This document shows, piece after piece, positions 14,074 to 20,928 of a stretch of DNA of 25,488 bases. The DNA is from a virus. A program made the position numbers and the translations under genes. The first letter of the stretch is position 1. Every line of letters starts with the position of its first letter. Where the stretch lies: positions 1 to 25,488 of the IMG/VR virus record IMGVR_UViG_3300017719_000180, one strand, 5' to 3'. The notes beneath the pieces are model-generated. The model was not told the DNA's origin, did no database searches, and saw only the letters and a list, made by a program, of their open reading frames with translations.

Positions 14074-15033
14074 ATGTCGTTGTTACAACCAAGTAAGACC
14101 TACAAACCATTTCTATATCCTTGGGCAGTAGAATTGGCAAAAAAGCATGAAGAGATCCACTGGATCGAAGATGAGGCAGAACTCAGTGAAGATGTCCAAG
14201 ACTGGAAAACTAAACTATCCGAAGACGAAAAAGAGTTTATCACTCAAGTCCTTCGTCTTTTCACACAGTCAGATGTTCAGGTGGGCGAGAACTACCATGA
14301 ACTGCTGATCCCACGTTTTAAAAATAACGAAGTGCGCAATATGCTTTCTTCGTTCGCTTCCCGCGAAGCAGTACACCAGCGTGCCTACGCGCTGTTGAAT
14401 GACACGCTTGGTCTGCCTGACGAGGAATATCATAAGTTCCTCGAATACAAAGAGATGGCAGATAAGATTGACTTCATGAAAGAAGGTGATTGTAACAGTA
14501 AGTCGGGTCTCGCGCTCGCGCTCGCGCAGTCAGTATTCAATGAAGGTCTCTCGGTGTTCGCATCATTCGTCATGCTCCTCAACTTCCAACGTTTCGGTAA
14601 GATGAAGGGCATGGGTACAATCGTCGAGTGGTCCATTCGTGACGAGTCAATACACGTACAGGGCAATGCTAAGTTGTTCCGCACACTCTGTGAAGAGTCG
14701 CCGCGTATTGTTAACGATGAACTGAAATCTAAGATCTACGAGATGGCAAAAAATGCAGTAGAACTTGAAGACAAGTTCATTCAACTCGCTTTCAAAGGCA
14801 ACGATGTACAGGGTCTTACAAAGGACGAAGTACGCAAATACATTCGACATATTGCTGATCGCCGTTTGCTACAACTTGGACTCAAGACTAAGTTCAGACA
14901 AAAGGACAATCCACTACCTTGGCTTGACTGGGTACTAAATGGAGCGTCGCATGATAACTTCTTCGAGAAGCGAGTCACCGAGTACTCAGTAGTTGGCATG
15001 GAAGGCGACTGGGGGTGGGAAGAGGTCGCCTGA
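14074..15033 (+). CDS. nrdB: Class Ia ribonucleotide reductase beta subunit
   Basis: 319 aa, partner of NrdA, supplying the tyrosyl radical from a di-iron centre. Metal ligands are visible at Asp67 (QSDVQVG), Glu98 and His101 (SREAVHQRAY), Glu157 (NEGLS), and Glu191/His194 (IRDESIH). The radical tyrosine is Tyr105, seven residues after Glu98 as in E. coli. Length is shorter than bacterial NrdB (about 375) but typical for phage forms. A GCG-CTC tandem repeat near 14514-14526 encodes part of GLALALAQ and is not unusual. The TGA overlaps the start of the zinc-ribbon gene, so the three are one unit. Confidence 0.93.
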   Translation: MSLLQPSKTYKPFLYPWAVELAKKHEEIHWIEDEAELSEDVQDWKTKLSEDEKEFITQVLRLFTQSDVQVGENYHELLIPRFKNNEVRNMLSSFASREAVHQRAYALLNDTLGLPDEEYHKFLEYKEMADKIDFMKEGDCNSKSGLALALAQSVFNEGLSVFASFVMLLNFQRFGKMKGMGTIVEWSIRDESIHVQGNAKLFRTLCEESPRIVNDELKSKIYEMAKNAVELEDKFIQLAFKGNDVQGLTKDEVRKYIRHIADRRLLQLGLKTKFRQKDNPLPWLDWVLNGASHDNFFEKRVTEYSVVGMEGDWGWEEVA

Positions 15034-15167
15034 TGGAATTCGAATACGAGTTTGAGTGCCCAGTTTGTGATACAGCGATGACGTTGGTGGTAAAGGATTG
15101 CGAAGAACCACCAACGCATTGCCCCATGTGTGGTTCTCCTAACGATGAGCATTGGGAAGACTTATGA
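15033..15167 (+). CDS. Mini zinc-ribbon protein, 44 aa
   Basis: The ATG overlaps the nrdB stop (TGATG), and the TGA at 15165-15167 overlaps the next start. Two cysteine knuckles, CPVC (residues 9-12) and CPMCG (31-35), form a rubredoxin-like zinc ribbon. The rest is acidic. Such mini proteins occur next to nucleotide-metabolism genes in T4-like phages and may bind metal or RNA polymerase. The position between nrdB and a nuclease gene with overlaps at both ends supports translation. Confidence 0.7.
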   Translation: MEFEYEFECPVCDTAMTLVVKDCEEPPTHCPMCGSPNDEHWEDL

Positions 15168-15574
15168 CTTGGTATTATGAAGACGAAGTATTCGATCCGG
15201 ATGAGGACTTTATCAAGGACTATGTTGGGTTCGTGTATTGCGTGACTGAGAAAGAATCAGGCAAGAAGTACATTGGTAAAAAGTTCTTTTGGTCAGTCCG
15301 CAAACTCCCACCACTCAAAGGCAAGACTCGTAAGCGAACCAAGATCACCGAGTCTGACTGGCGCAAGTATTATGGATCCAACGAGCAACTCAAATCATTA
15401 GTAGAGGAGCGCGGTGGTGATGCGTATCATCGAGAGATCCTTCGCCTATGTACTACGAAAGGTCAGTGCTCATACTACGAAGCGAAGGCACAGTTTGATC
15501 ACGATGTACTGTTGAGTGATGAATATTTCAACGAATTTATTGGTTGTAAAATTCATTCTAAACATTTACATTAG
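15164..15574 (+). CDS. SegE-like GIY-YIG endonuclease, 136 aa
   Basis: ATG 15164 overlaps the previous stop (ATGA). An in-frame TTG 12 bases earlier is less likely. The N-terminal half has FVYCVTEKESGKKYIGKK, matching the paired G-[IV]-Y ... Y-I-G of GIY-YIG nucleases, followed by the conserved-looking block KGKTRKRTKITESDWRKYYG (SegE-type). Lower down, HREILRLC and YYEAKAQF supply the usual Glu position (Glu in YEAKAQ). These are stand-alone homing-type nucleases in T4-like phages that cut recipient DNA to spread. It may instead be a captured, non-mobile form. It precedes a late-promoter-like octamer. Confidence 0.7.
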   Translation: MTWYYEDEVFDPDEDFIKDYVGFVYCVTEKESGKKYIGKKFFWSVRKLPPLKGKTRKRTKITESDWRKYYGSNEQLKSLVEERGGDAYHREILRLCTTKGQCSYYEAKAQFDHDVLLSDEYFNEFIGCKIHSKHLH

Positions 15575-15582
15575 TATAAATA
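15575..15582 (+). promoter_or_regulatory. Perfect T4-type late promoter octamer TATAAATA
   Basis: TATAAATA begins one base after the stop of the SegE-like gene and lies 35 bases before ATG 15617. It is followed by a T-rich stretch. The placement in the intergenic gap matches those at 364, 1811 and 8447, so it probably starts a late transcript for the next gene. Confidence 0.6.
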
Positions 15583-15616
15583 TTTTTTATAATTGAATGA
15601 TAATGGAGTTTTTATA

Positions 15617-16054
15617 ATGGCATTGAATAATAGATTACACGTATTCGAAATTCTTGAAAAGGCGTCAAAGCTTAAGAGTAGGGATGAAAGAATTGAAATG
15701 TTACAGCAACATAAAATTATGCCTCTTCTAGATGTATTGAAGGGCACATTCGATAATACCATTCAGTGGAATCTTCCTGATGGTACTCCCCCATACACCC
15801 CTAACACAGAGGATGCTCCTTCACCCTCTTCGCTGTTAAAACAACACATGAACTTCAAGTATTTCGTCAAGGGATTGCGCGAGAGCAGCAGTCTTCCGGC
15901 AGTTAAACGTGAGCGCATGTTCATTGACCTGCTAGAGTCTGTTTCTTCGCAAGATGCATCGGTCGTAGTATCGATGATCAATAAGAAGAGTCCATATAAA
16001 GGTATCACGAAGAAACTCGTACAAGACGCGTTTCCGGACCTGATTGTGGAATGA
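15617..16054 (+). CDS. DUF6433-like phage protein, 145 aa
   Basis: A TGGAG site precedes ATG 15617 by nine bases. An in-frame TTG 24 bases upstream is less likely. The protein holds DVLKGTFDNTIQWNLPDGTPPY, KYFVKGL, PAVKRERMFIDLLESV and the C-terminal GITKKLVQDAFPDLI, the layout of a family (DUF6433) I recall from T4-like marine phages. It is helical, with no signal or membrane segment. Function is unknown, and its own late-promoter octamer suggests a late structural or assembly role. Confidence 0.75.
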   Translation: MALNNRLHVFEILEKASKLKSRDERIEMLQQHKIMPLLDVLKGTFDNTIQWNLPDGTPPYTPNTEDAPSPSSLLKQHMNFKYFVKGLRESSSLPAVKRERMFIDLLESVSSQDASVVVSMINKKSPYKGITKKLVQDAFPDLIVE

Positions 16055-16148
16055 TTTGATAACCCCGTTGTGAGAATAGAAACTAAAGGAGGCACTTCCA
16101 TACTATATTATTGAGTCTATAATCCAAGTAAAACAATAAGGAGGTCTT

Positions 16149-16319
16149 ATGACTACATTTAATCAGTTGGAACGACTGAGAAGAGATTCACGAGAACTTG
16201 GGCATTATATTCACAAATTGCAGAAAAGAGGTAATTCTAATAAAGCGTATCAACTCTCTAAGAAACAAACGTTTCTAGAGAACGCTATATCAGAAGTTGA
16301 ATCCCGCGTAAGGAGGTGA
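16149..16319 (+). CDS. Small basic coiled-coil-like protein, 56 aa
   Basis: A perfect TAAGGAGGT site at 16137-16145 sits four bases before ATG 16149, and the frame ends TGA 16317-16319. The product (MTTFNQLERLRRDSRELGHY...) is helical, basic and has heptad-like Leu/Ile spacing. No family is recognised. Its last codons lie in a second very strong Shine-Dalgarno-like stretch. The upstream noncoding part 16055-16136 has another AAAGGAGG (16085-16092) with no close start codon, plus a TATAAT at 16118-16123 that could be a sigma70 -10 without a good -35. Confidence 0.6.
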   Translation: MTTFNQLERLRRDSRELGHYIHKLQKRGNSNKAYQLSKKQTFLENAISEVESRVRR

Positions 16320-16364
16320 TCCTATCTGGACATGCCCCCTTCATTGGGGGTATTGTTCCCTCCT
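16309..16364 (+). promoter_or_regulatory. Self-masking extended Shine-Dalgarno element with hairpin
   Basis: TAAGGAGGTGATCC at 16309-16322 is the complement, over 14 bases, of the usual 3' end of bacterial 16S rRNA. It has no start codon at normal spacing. The nearest ATG (16332) is 15 bases on, opens a 22-codon frame and lies inside a hairpin: ATGCCCCC (16332-16339) pairs with GGGGGTAT (16346-16353), with one G-U pair and a six-base loop. Further on, CCTCCT (16359-16364) can pair with AGGAGG (16311-16316), enclosing the hairpin and hiding the ribosome site. The gene at 16382 follows. It lacks a poly-T tail, so it is more probably a translational control element than a terminator. Confidence 0.5.
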
Positions 16365-16381
16365 AAACATGGAAAATTGTT

Positions 16382-16621
16382 ATGCCAACATACGATTTAA
16401 AGAACACCGAAACAGGCGAAACGAAAGAGTTTATTGTTTCGATAAGTAAGAAAGAAGAGATGGTTGCTAGCGGAAAATGGCAACAAGTACATCTCTCTCC
16501 ACCGCGAGACGTAACGCACGTCGGCAGTATGATCAGCAAGACCGGAAGTGACTGGAGTGATCATCTGAAGAATATTAAGAAATCAACTGGGAAACGTGTT
16601 AAAAATACGATTAACGTCTGA
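16382..16621 (+). CDS. Small phage protein with MPTYD start, 79 aa
   Basis: ATG 16382 has no clear ribosome site of its own and lies 60 bases after the extended Shine-Dalgarno element, so its translation may depend on reinitiation or refolding. The N-terminus MPTYDLKNTETGETKEF resembles the beginning of FmdB-like zinc-ribbon proteins common in T4-like phages, but the cysteines are absent. The C-terminal half is a basic helix (SDWSDHLKNIKKSTGKRV). The function is unknown. The TGA overlaps the phoH start by one base. Confidence 0.65.
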   Translation: MPTYDLKNTETGETKEFIVSISKKEEMVASGKWQQVHLSPPRDVTHVGSMISKTGSDWSDHLKNIKKSTGKRVKNTINV

Positions 16622-17316
16622 TGAAAACAAAACAGCAGCAATCGGAATCGATGATCATTCGCATCGATGACCTCCGTACCATAGAACCCATCACTGATCA
16701 CCAGCACCAAGCGTTTAATGCATGGCGCGAGGGCGATCACCTAGCATTAATGGGGACCGCCGGAACCGGCAAAACATTCTTAGCAATGTATCTTGCTCTC
16801 GAAGAAGTTCTTGACCGTTCCACTCCATACGATCAACTCGTTATCGTGCGCTCGGTTGTACCGACTCGTGATGTCGGATACCTTCCTGGATCGCTCGAAG
16901 AAAAACTCGATGCCTTTACTGGACCATATCGTGCTGCCACTGCTGAGATGTTCGAGGACAACAAGGCATACGAGAAACTCATACACAACGATTACCTGAA
17001 GTTTGAGTCAACCTCGTACATTCGTGGCGTGACCTTTGATCACTCTATCATACTGGTTGATGAGTGCCAGAATCTAAACTTTCACGAACTTGACTCGGTG
17101 ATCACGCGCGTGGGTCAGGGCACTAAGATAATCTTCTCTGGCGACTATAAGCAGTCAGACTTTAAGAGCGACAGAGATAAGAAAGGAATAAATACTTTTT
17201 TACAGATCTTGGATCAAATGAAGAACTTCTCGGTTGTAAACTTCACATGGGAAGACATCGTAAGAAGCGACTTCGTCCGAGATTACATCATGACAAAAGA
17301 ATGGATGGACATATGA
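16621..17316 (+). CDS. phoH: PhoH-like P-loop ATPase
   Basis: 231 aa, the usual size of the phage PhoH family, which is an ATPase/RNA-helicase-like protein of unclear role (linked to phosphate stress in hosts). Walker A is GTAGTGKT at 45-52, and Walker B is ILVDEC at 144-149. The signature VRSVVPTRDVGYLPGSLEEK (76-95) and FSGDYKQSDF near 175-184 are typical. The start ATG is coupled to the previous stop, though ATG 16651 is an alternative. It is a common marine phage auxiliary gene. A possible internal late promoter for lysozyme lies near its end. Confidence 0.92.
   Translation: MKTKQQQSESMIIRIDDLRTIEPITDHQHQAFNAWREGDHLALMGTAGTGKTFLAMYLALEEVLDRSTPYDQLVIVRSVVPTRDVGYLPGSLEEKLDAFTGPYRAATAEMFEDNKAYEKLIHNDYLKFESTSYIRGVTFDHSIILVDECQNLNFHELDSVITRVGQGTKIIFSGDYKQSDFKSDRDKKGINTFLQILDQMKNFSVVNFTWEDIVRSDFVRDYIMTKEWMDI
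17187..17194 (+). promoter_or_regulatory. Possible late-promoter octamer AATAAATA before lysozyme
   Basis: AATAAATA lies inside phoH, 119 bases ahead of the lysozyme ATG. It would allow late transcription of lysozyme from within an early/middle gene. It may be chance. Confidence 0.25.
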
Positions 17317-17762
17317 ACAAAGAAAGTGTATTTGAGCAACTTAAAATCGACGAGGGCGTGAAGTACGAAATCTATCGCGACCACTTGGGATATCCTACGT
17401 TTGGAGTCGGTCACCTAATTGTAAAGGATGACCCTGAGTATGGAGAACCTGAGGGAACTGAGGTTTCTGAAGACCGAGTATGGGAAGCGTTTGAACGTGA
17501 CTTGCGTGTCGCAGAAAACGAGTGTGTTGCGCTATACAACAATAAGTTTATGATGTGGCCAGGCGAAGTTCAAGAGATCCTAGTGAATATGATGTTTAAC
17601 ATGGGGCGTACTCGCTTGGCAAAATTTAAGAACTTCCGCGCAGCACTTGAGGAGCAAGACTGGAAGCGTGCTGCTGTAGAAGGCAGAGACAGTCGCTGGT
17701 ATCGTCAGGTAACGAACCGCGCCGAACGTTTAATGACCCGAATGGAGAATGTTGATAAGTGA
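17313..17762 (+). CDS. T4-type lysozyme (GH24 endolysin), 149 aa
   Basis: ATG 17313 overlaps the phoH stop (ATGA) and matches the T4 lysozyme N-terminus. A longer upstream frame in the same phase is not needed. The catalytic Glu14 (KIDEGVK), Asp23 (YRDHLGY) and Thr29 (YPTFGVGH) match Glu11, Asp20 and Thr26 of T4. SRWYRQVTNRAERLMTRM at the C-terminus also matches T4 (SRWYNQTPNRAKRV). It hydrolyses peptidoglycan glycosidic bonds at lysis. There is no signal peptide, so it depends on a holin. It is homologous to T4 gene e. The stop overlaps the next gene's GTG. Confidence 0.95.
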   Translation: MNKESVFEQLKIDEGVKYEIYRDHLGYPTFGVGHLIVKDDPEYGEPEGTEVSEDRVWEAFERDLRVAENECVALYNNKFMMWPGEVQEILVNMMFNMGRTRLAKFKNFRAALEEQDWKRAAVEGRDSRWYRQVTNRAERLMTRMENVDK

Positions 17763-18442
17763 AATACATTTTCATTCACATCCCAAAGAACGGCGGATCC
17801 TCTGTTGTACGGTCGGATTTACTTAAGGCGATAGTACAACAACCTAGTAAAGCAAAATTATCTACTTCATATATTATGGAGACTGGTATCAACCGAGCTT
17901 GGGGTCACTCTAGATGGAGAAATTTGGATGTTTCTTGGAGAAACTCTTATCCCGCATTCACTATAGTTCGAAACCCATGGGCATGGATGGTTTCTCAGTA
18001 TCGCTTTAAACAGAAAATACTTACTGAAAAAAAACTGAGGTCGGAAAACGACGCATTCGACGTTGATTGGTCATTCGATCAGTTTATTGATTGGTTGGAT
18101 AAAGAAAAAGATAAACCATCATTTCAGCACCTTAACTGTCATAGAACGACGTGTAATGTACAAACGCAAAAAAGTTTTATCGTTAACGAAGCAGGTATTC
18201 CATGCGTTGATGCACTTCGGTTTGAAAACTATAACGAAGATACTATGAAATACTTAGAATTGAATGAACCGCTGAAGGCAAGAAATATTACTGGAAAGGT
18301 TCATCATGATTACAAAACATATTACAACGATGATACTCGCCGCTGGGTCCAAGAACTTTTATCGGAAGATATCGATCACTTTGGATTTACGTTTGAAGGC
18401 GGAGCAACAAAAAATTATTTTTATGAACAGGAGGATGCCTAG
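17759..18442 (+). CDS. Sulfotransferase-family protein, 227 aa
   Basis: It starts at GTG 17759, coupled to lysozyme. The N-terminal FIHIPKNGGSS (residues 5-15) matches the PAPS 5'-phosphosulfate loop of carbohydrate sulfotransferases. FTIVRNPWAWMVSQY (67-81), with Arg71 and Ser79, matches the 3'-phosphate-binding motif. Enzymes of this family move sulfate from PAPS to sugar hydroxyls. The protein is soluble, with no membrane segment. Codon use appears more A/T-ended than nrdA by eye. It is not followed directly by the glycosyltransferases but precedes them in one direction. Confidence 0.82.
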   Translation: MKYIFIHIPKNGGSSVVRSDLLKAIVQQPSKAKLSTSYIMETGINRAWGHSRWRNLDVSWRNSYPAFTIVRNPWAWMVSQYRFKQKILTEKKLRSENDAFDVDWSFDQFIDWLDKEKDKPSFQHLNCHRTTCNVQTQKSFIVNEAGIPCVDALRFENYNEDTMKYLELNEPLKARNITGKVHHDYKTYYNDDTRRWVQELLSEDIDHFGFTFEGGATKNYFYEQEDA

Positions 18443-18444
18443 AA

Positions 18445-18597
18445 ATGGCAAAGTACAACCGTTTCGATCCTAGAAACAAAAAGAAAGGCCGCCACAAAAA
18501 CCAATATCTAGATCGCTCATCATATAAAAGGAAGGCGCGACAAGATCAGCAAAACGAGTCGCTCTTCGAAGAGCGAATGCAAACAAAGTACAATTGA
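18445..18597 (+). CDS. Small basic protein, 50 aa
   Basis: ATG 18445 follows a CAGGAGG site at 18428-18434 and ends TGA 18595-18597. The product (MAKYNRFDPRNKKKGRHKN...) is highly basic, with YLDRSSYKRKARQD and an acidic C-terminal SLFEERMQ. No family is recognised. It lies between the first sulfotransferase and a small membrane protein. The strong ribosome site is the main support. Confidence 0.55.
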   Translation: MAKYNRFDPRNKKKGRHKNQYLDRSSYKRKARQDQQNESLFEERMQTKYN

Positions 18598-18604
18598 GGT
18601 TAGT

Positions 18605-18733
18605 ATGTTTGAAAATTTTCTATTATGTTTTGTATCAGTGTTATTGGTGATCACTCAGTACAATATCTGGGTTGTTAAGAACCAACTTGAGTCACTGAAA
18701 AAAACGTTGAAAAATTTGGGTGCCGAAAAATGA
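18605..18733 (+). CDS. Small single-pass membrane protein, 42 aa
   Basis: It has a GAGGTTAGT ribosome site before ATG 18605, and its stop overlaps the next ATG (ATGA). Residues 5-20 (FLLCFVSVLLVITQYN) form one membrane helix, followed by a basic amphipathic tail (LESLKKTLKNLG). The size and layout are typical of phage small membrane proteins. It could anchor or regulate a neighbouring enzyme. Function is unknown. Confidence 0.55.
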   Translation: MFENFLLCFVSVLLVITQYNIWVVKNQLESLKKTLKNLGAEK

Positions 18734-19530
18734 AGACGCTTATCTATCAAGTGTGTATCGGTAAGGCAGCGAAATCTAAACTGTATAAGCACTGTATGCA
18801 ATCAGTAAAGGATTACTGTGAGGCGCACGGTATTGACTACATTAGGCAAGATGTACCAGTGCTCAGAATTAAACCTGATGTTTTCCGCACTAATCGTAGC
18901 AAAGACTCGTATGAAAAACATGGCGGATACCTGCCAATCTACGAGAAAGAAAATGCATTCGCGTATCTCGAAGAGTATGACCGCATCGCTATTATTGATG
19001 CCGATATCTACATTCGCCCTGACTCACCAAATATCTTCGAAGAGTTCGGTGATGATCATGCGTTTGGTGCGGTATGCGAGCGCGAGATGCCAATCACCGA
19101 GCAATATAAAATTAAGATTAAAGGGTACTCAAAGATGCAGTACTCTACTCTTCACAAACCACAAATTGGAATTGATTTCGAACCAAACGATAAAGGGTTT
19201 GAGTTCTACAACATGGGTATGATCTTGCTCAATAGCAAAAAGTTCCTACCGTTCCTCAAGGGTCAAACGCCAAAACAGTTTATTGAGCGCGCAGAGTTTC
19301 AGAACTTTGTCGATGGCATGGGCGCATGGAAATGGAGCACTGATCAAACTCTGCTTAATTTCTTTTTGAAGAAACATAAAGTTCCTACCGAGCATATGCA
19401 TTGGAAGTGGAACGGTCTTTTCACTGCTAACACAAACTTGGATGAGTGCCATTTTATACATTTTTTCCTTAAAGATAGACTGCCTGATGCGGGTGAAAAT
19501 GTAGCAGAATTAATGGAGTTAATAAAGTGA
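18730..19530 (+). CDS. GT-A-fold glycosyltransferase-like protein, 266 aa
   Basis: It is coupled to the 42-aa gene. AIIDADIYIRPDSPNIFEEF carries the D-x-D metal/sugar-nucleotide motif (Asp90-Ala-Asp92) of GT-A enzymes, and FYNMGMILLNS plus HFIHFF follow in the positions seen in GT8/GT34-like families. There is no membrane segment, so it is cytoplasmic. Acceptor and sugar are unknown. It begins a tight cassette of eight carbohydrate-modification genes, each starting inside or within two bases of the last. Confidence 0.75.
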   Translation: MKTLIYQVCIGKAAKSKLYKHCMQSVKDYCEAHGIDYIRQDVPVLRIKPDVFRTNRSKDSYEKHGGYLPIYEKENAFAYLEEYDRIAIIDADIYIRPDSPNIFEEFGDDHAFGAVCEREMPITEQYKIKIKGYSKMQYSTLHKPQIGIDFEPNDKGFEFYNMGMILLNSKKFLPFLKGQTPKQFIERAEFQNFVDGMGAWKWSTDQTLLNFFLKKHKVPTEHMHWKWNGLFTANTNLDECHFIHFFLKDRLPDAGENVAELMELIK

Positions 19531-20261
19531 TTCAAGGTAAGATCATATATGTTCCTGGACATAAAGAGTCCATCGAGCAAGCAGAACAATCTGCGAATAC
19601 CTTTTCTAATTTCAATGGATGGAATGTTCAATTACGTGCAGGAATCACCCCTAACACCTACCGAGAACCGCTCAGATTAAAATGGATTGAGAACGGTCGA
19701 ATGGCGGGACATGCTTCGCGCCTTGATCGGTATCCAGACGAGGAATCGAGATGGCAAAAAATGTTGTTGACGAAAAAAAGTTGCGCAACCAACCATCTTA
19801 GATTTTGGCAAGAAACGGTTAAGTCCGGTAAAACTATGGTATTCTTAGAACATGATTCTATTTGTATTGGAGACTTCCCAGAGGATATAGAGTTCGAAGA
19901 TATATTGGTTCTGAATATGCAGTATGTTTTTGATGATCCGAGTCCACTTGCGAGGTTCTGGAGACATACTCCTAAAAATAAAGAACCAGGAATATACAAC
20001 TTCGAACCAAGTTATCCGGTAAGATATACTTATAAAAACGAATGGAATGGAGCAGACCTAATACCAGGAACTGCGGCATATGCGATCACTCCACAAGGCG
20101 CACAAAAAATGCTCGATGGAGTTAAGAAGCATGGACTTGATCAATCAGATTATATGATCAACAGCAAACTTGTTAACATTCAATACCTTTTCCCTAGTAT
20201 CGTTAAGTTCAACGACGTAAACCTTAAAACATCGCACGGAGATGGCACGCGACTACCGTAA
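19527..20261 (+). CDS. GT25-like glycosyltransferase, 244 aa
   Basis: It starts at GTG 19527, overlapping the previous stop by four bases. The layout matches the LPS/GT25 family: IIYVPGH near the N-terminus, CATNHLRFWQ (86-95), FLEHDS (107-111) with Glu108-His-Asp110 in the place of the usual E-D-D, and PGTAAYAITPQGAQKML after residue 175. These enzymes transfer sugars to LPS or collagen-like acceptors. Codon use is A/T-rich by eye. It is the first of four paralogs in this cassette. Confidence 0.72.
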   Translation: MIQGKIIYVPGHKESIEQAEQSANTFSNFNGWNVQLRAGITPNTYREPLRLKWIENGRMAGHASRLDRYPDEESRWQKMLLTKKSCATNHLRFWQETVKSGKTMVFLEHDSICIGDFPEDIEFEDILVLNMQYVFDDPSPLARFWRHTPKNKEPGIYNFEPSYPVRYTYKNEWNGADLIPGTAAYAITPQGAQKMLDGVKKHGLDQSDYMINSKLVNIQYLFPSIVKFNDVNLKTSHGDGTRLP

Positions 20262-20262
20262 T

Positions 20263-20928
20263 ATGAAAACGTTTATCATTTATAATAAACCGATCAACCA
20301 ATCTTATATCAACGCGATCGATTCTAAAAAGTCTTTTGAAGAATACAAAGGTTGGGATGTAGAATTGTTTGATGGTTGTAATCCATCGAATCTGGATGAA
20401 TATCAGAAAATGTACAAACTGAAAGACATAAGAGCAGCGAATAGATCCGCTTCGAAGAAGTCTTGTTTCTATTCACATTTTCATCTTTGGAAATATTCTA
20501 GCGAGAACAACATTCCTATCGCCATCATAGAGAACGACACTGAGTGTTTATCGGACTTACCGGAGATTAATCAAGAAGGGGTGTTTCACCTTTCTATAGA
20601 GACGAATATTAAATGTCAAGCGCACGGCAGAAAGGTTGATGTCGATTCTATGCTGATATCAAAGAAACCTGCAGGTATTCATGAGGTTCAAGAGTTGAGT
20701 CAGAAGAACCTCAGAACTGGAAAAAAGTGTATGCCAGGATCTACTGCATACGTGATCACTCCAGGATCCGCCAAAGTTCTGATCAAAGACTGTGAGATAA
20801 AAGGTTGGTACCAAAACGATTCATTAATCACTACAGATTTGGTAAATCTACAGTATTTGAAACCTTCGCCAGTAAAGTACTGCGCAAAAAAAGAACTTAA
20901 ATCTTCTTCAATTTGGAAGGCGGATTAA
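20263..20928 (+). CDS. GT25-like glycosyltransferase, second copy, 221 aa
   Basis: ATG 20263 is one base after the previous stop. An in-frame ATG at 20242 would overlap the upstream gene more and is less likely. The family pattern is present: FIIYNKP, SCFYSHFHLWKY (67-78), IAIIEND (86-92) with Glu90-Asn-Asp92, and MPGSTAYVITPGSAKVL. The C-terminal part LVNLQYLKPSPVKY resembles LVNIQYLFPSIVKF of the gene just upstream, which indicates shared descent. Catalytic activity is likely but unproven. Confidence 0.72.
   Translation: MKTFIIYNKPINQSYINAIDSKKSFEEYKGWDVELFDGCNPSNLDEYQKMYKLKDIRAANRSASKKSCFYSHFHLWKYSSENNIPIAIIENDTECLSDLPEINQEGVFHLSIETNIKCQAHGRKVDVDSMLISKKPAGIHEVQELSQKNLRTGKKCMPGSTAYVITPGSAKVLIKDCEIKGWYQNDSLITTDLVNLQYLKPSPVKYCAKKELKSSSIWKAD

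Noticed and set aside
14505-14530. CTCGCG tandem repeat inside nrdB
   Set aside because: It encodes an ordinary Ala/Leu run in the conserved NrdB fold and needs no special explanation.
14781-15152. Minus-strand open frame of 123 codons
   Set aside because: Antisense to nrdB and the zinc-ribbon gene, with no motif support.
16332-16400. 22-codon frame starting MPPSLGVLF downstream of the extended Shine-Dalgarno element
   Set aside because: Spacing of 15 bases is long and the ATG is inside a stable hairpin, so I list it only as part of the control element, not as a gene.
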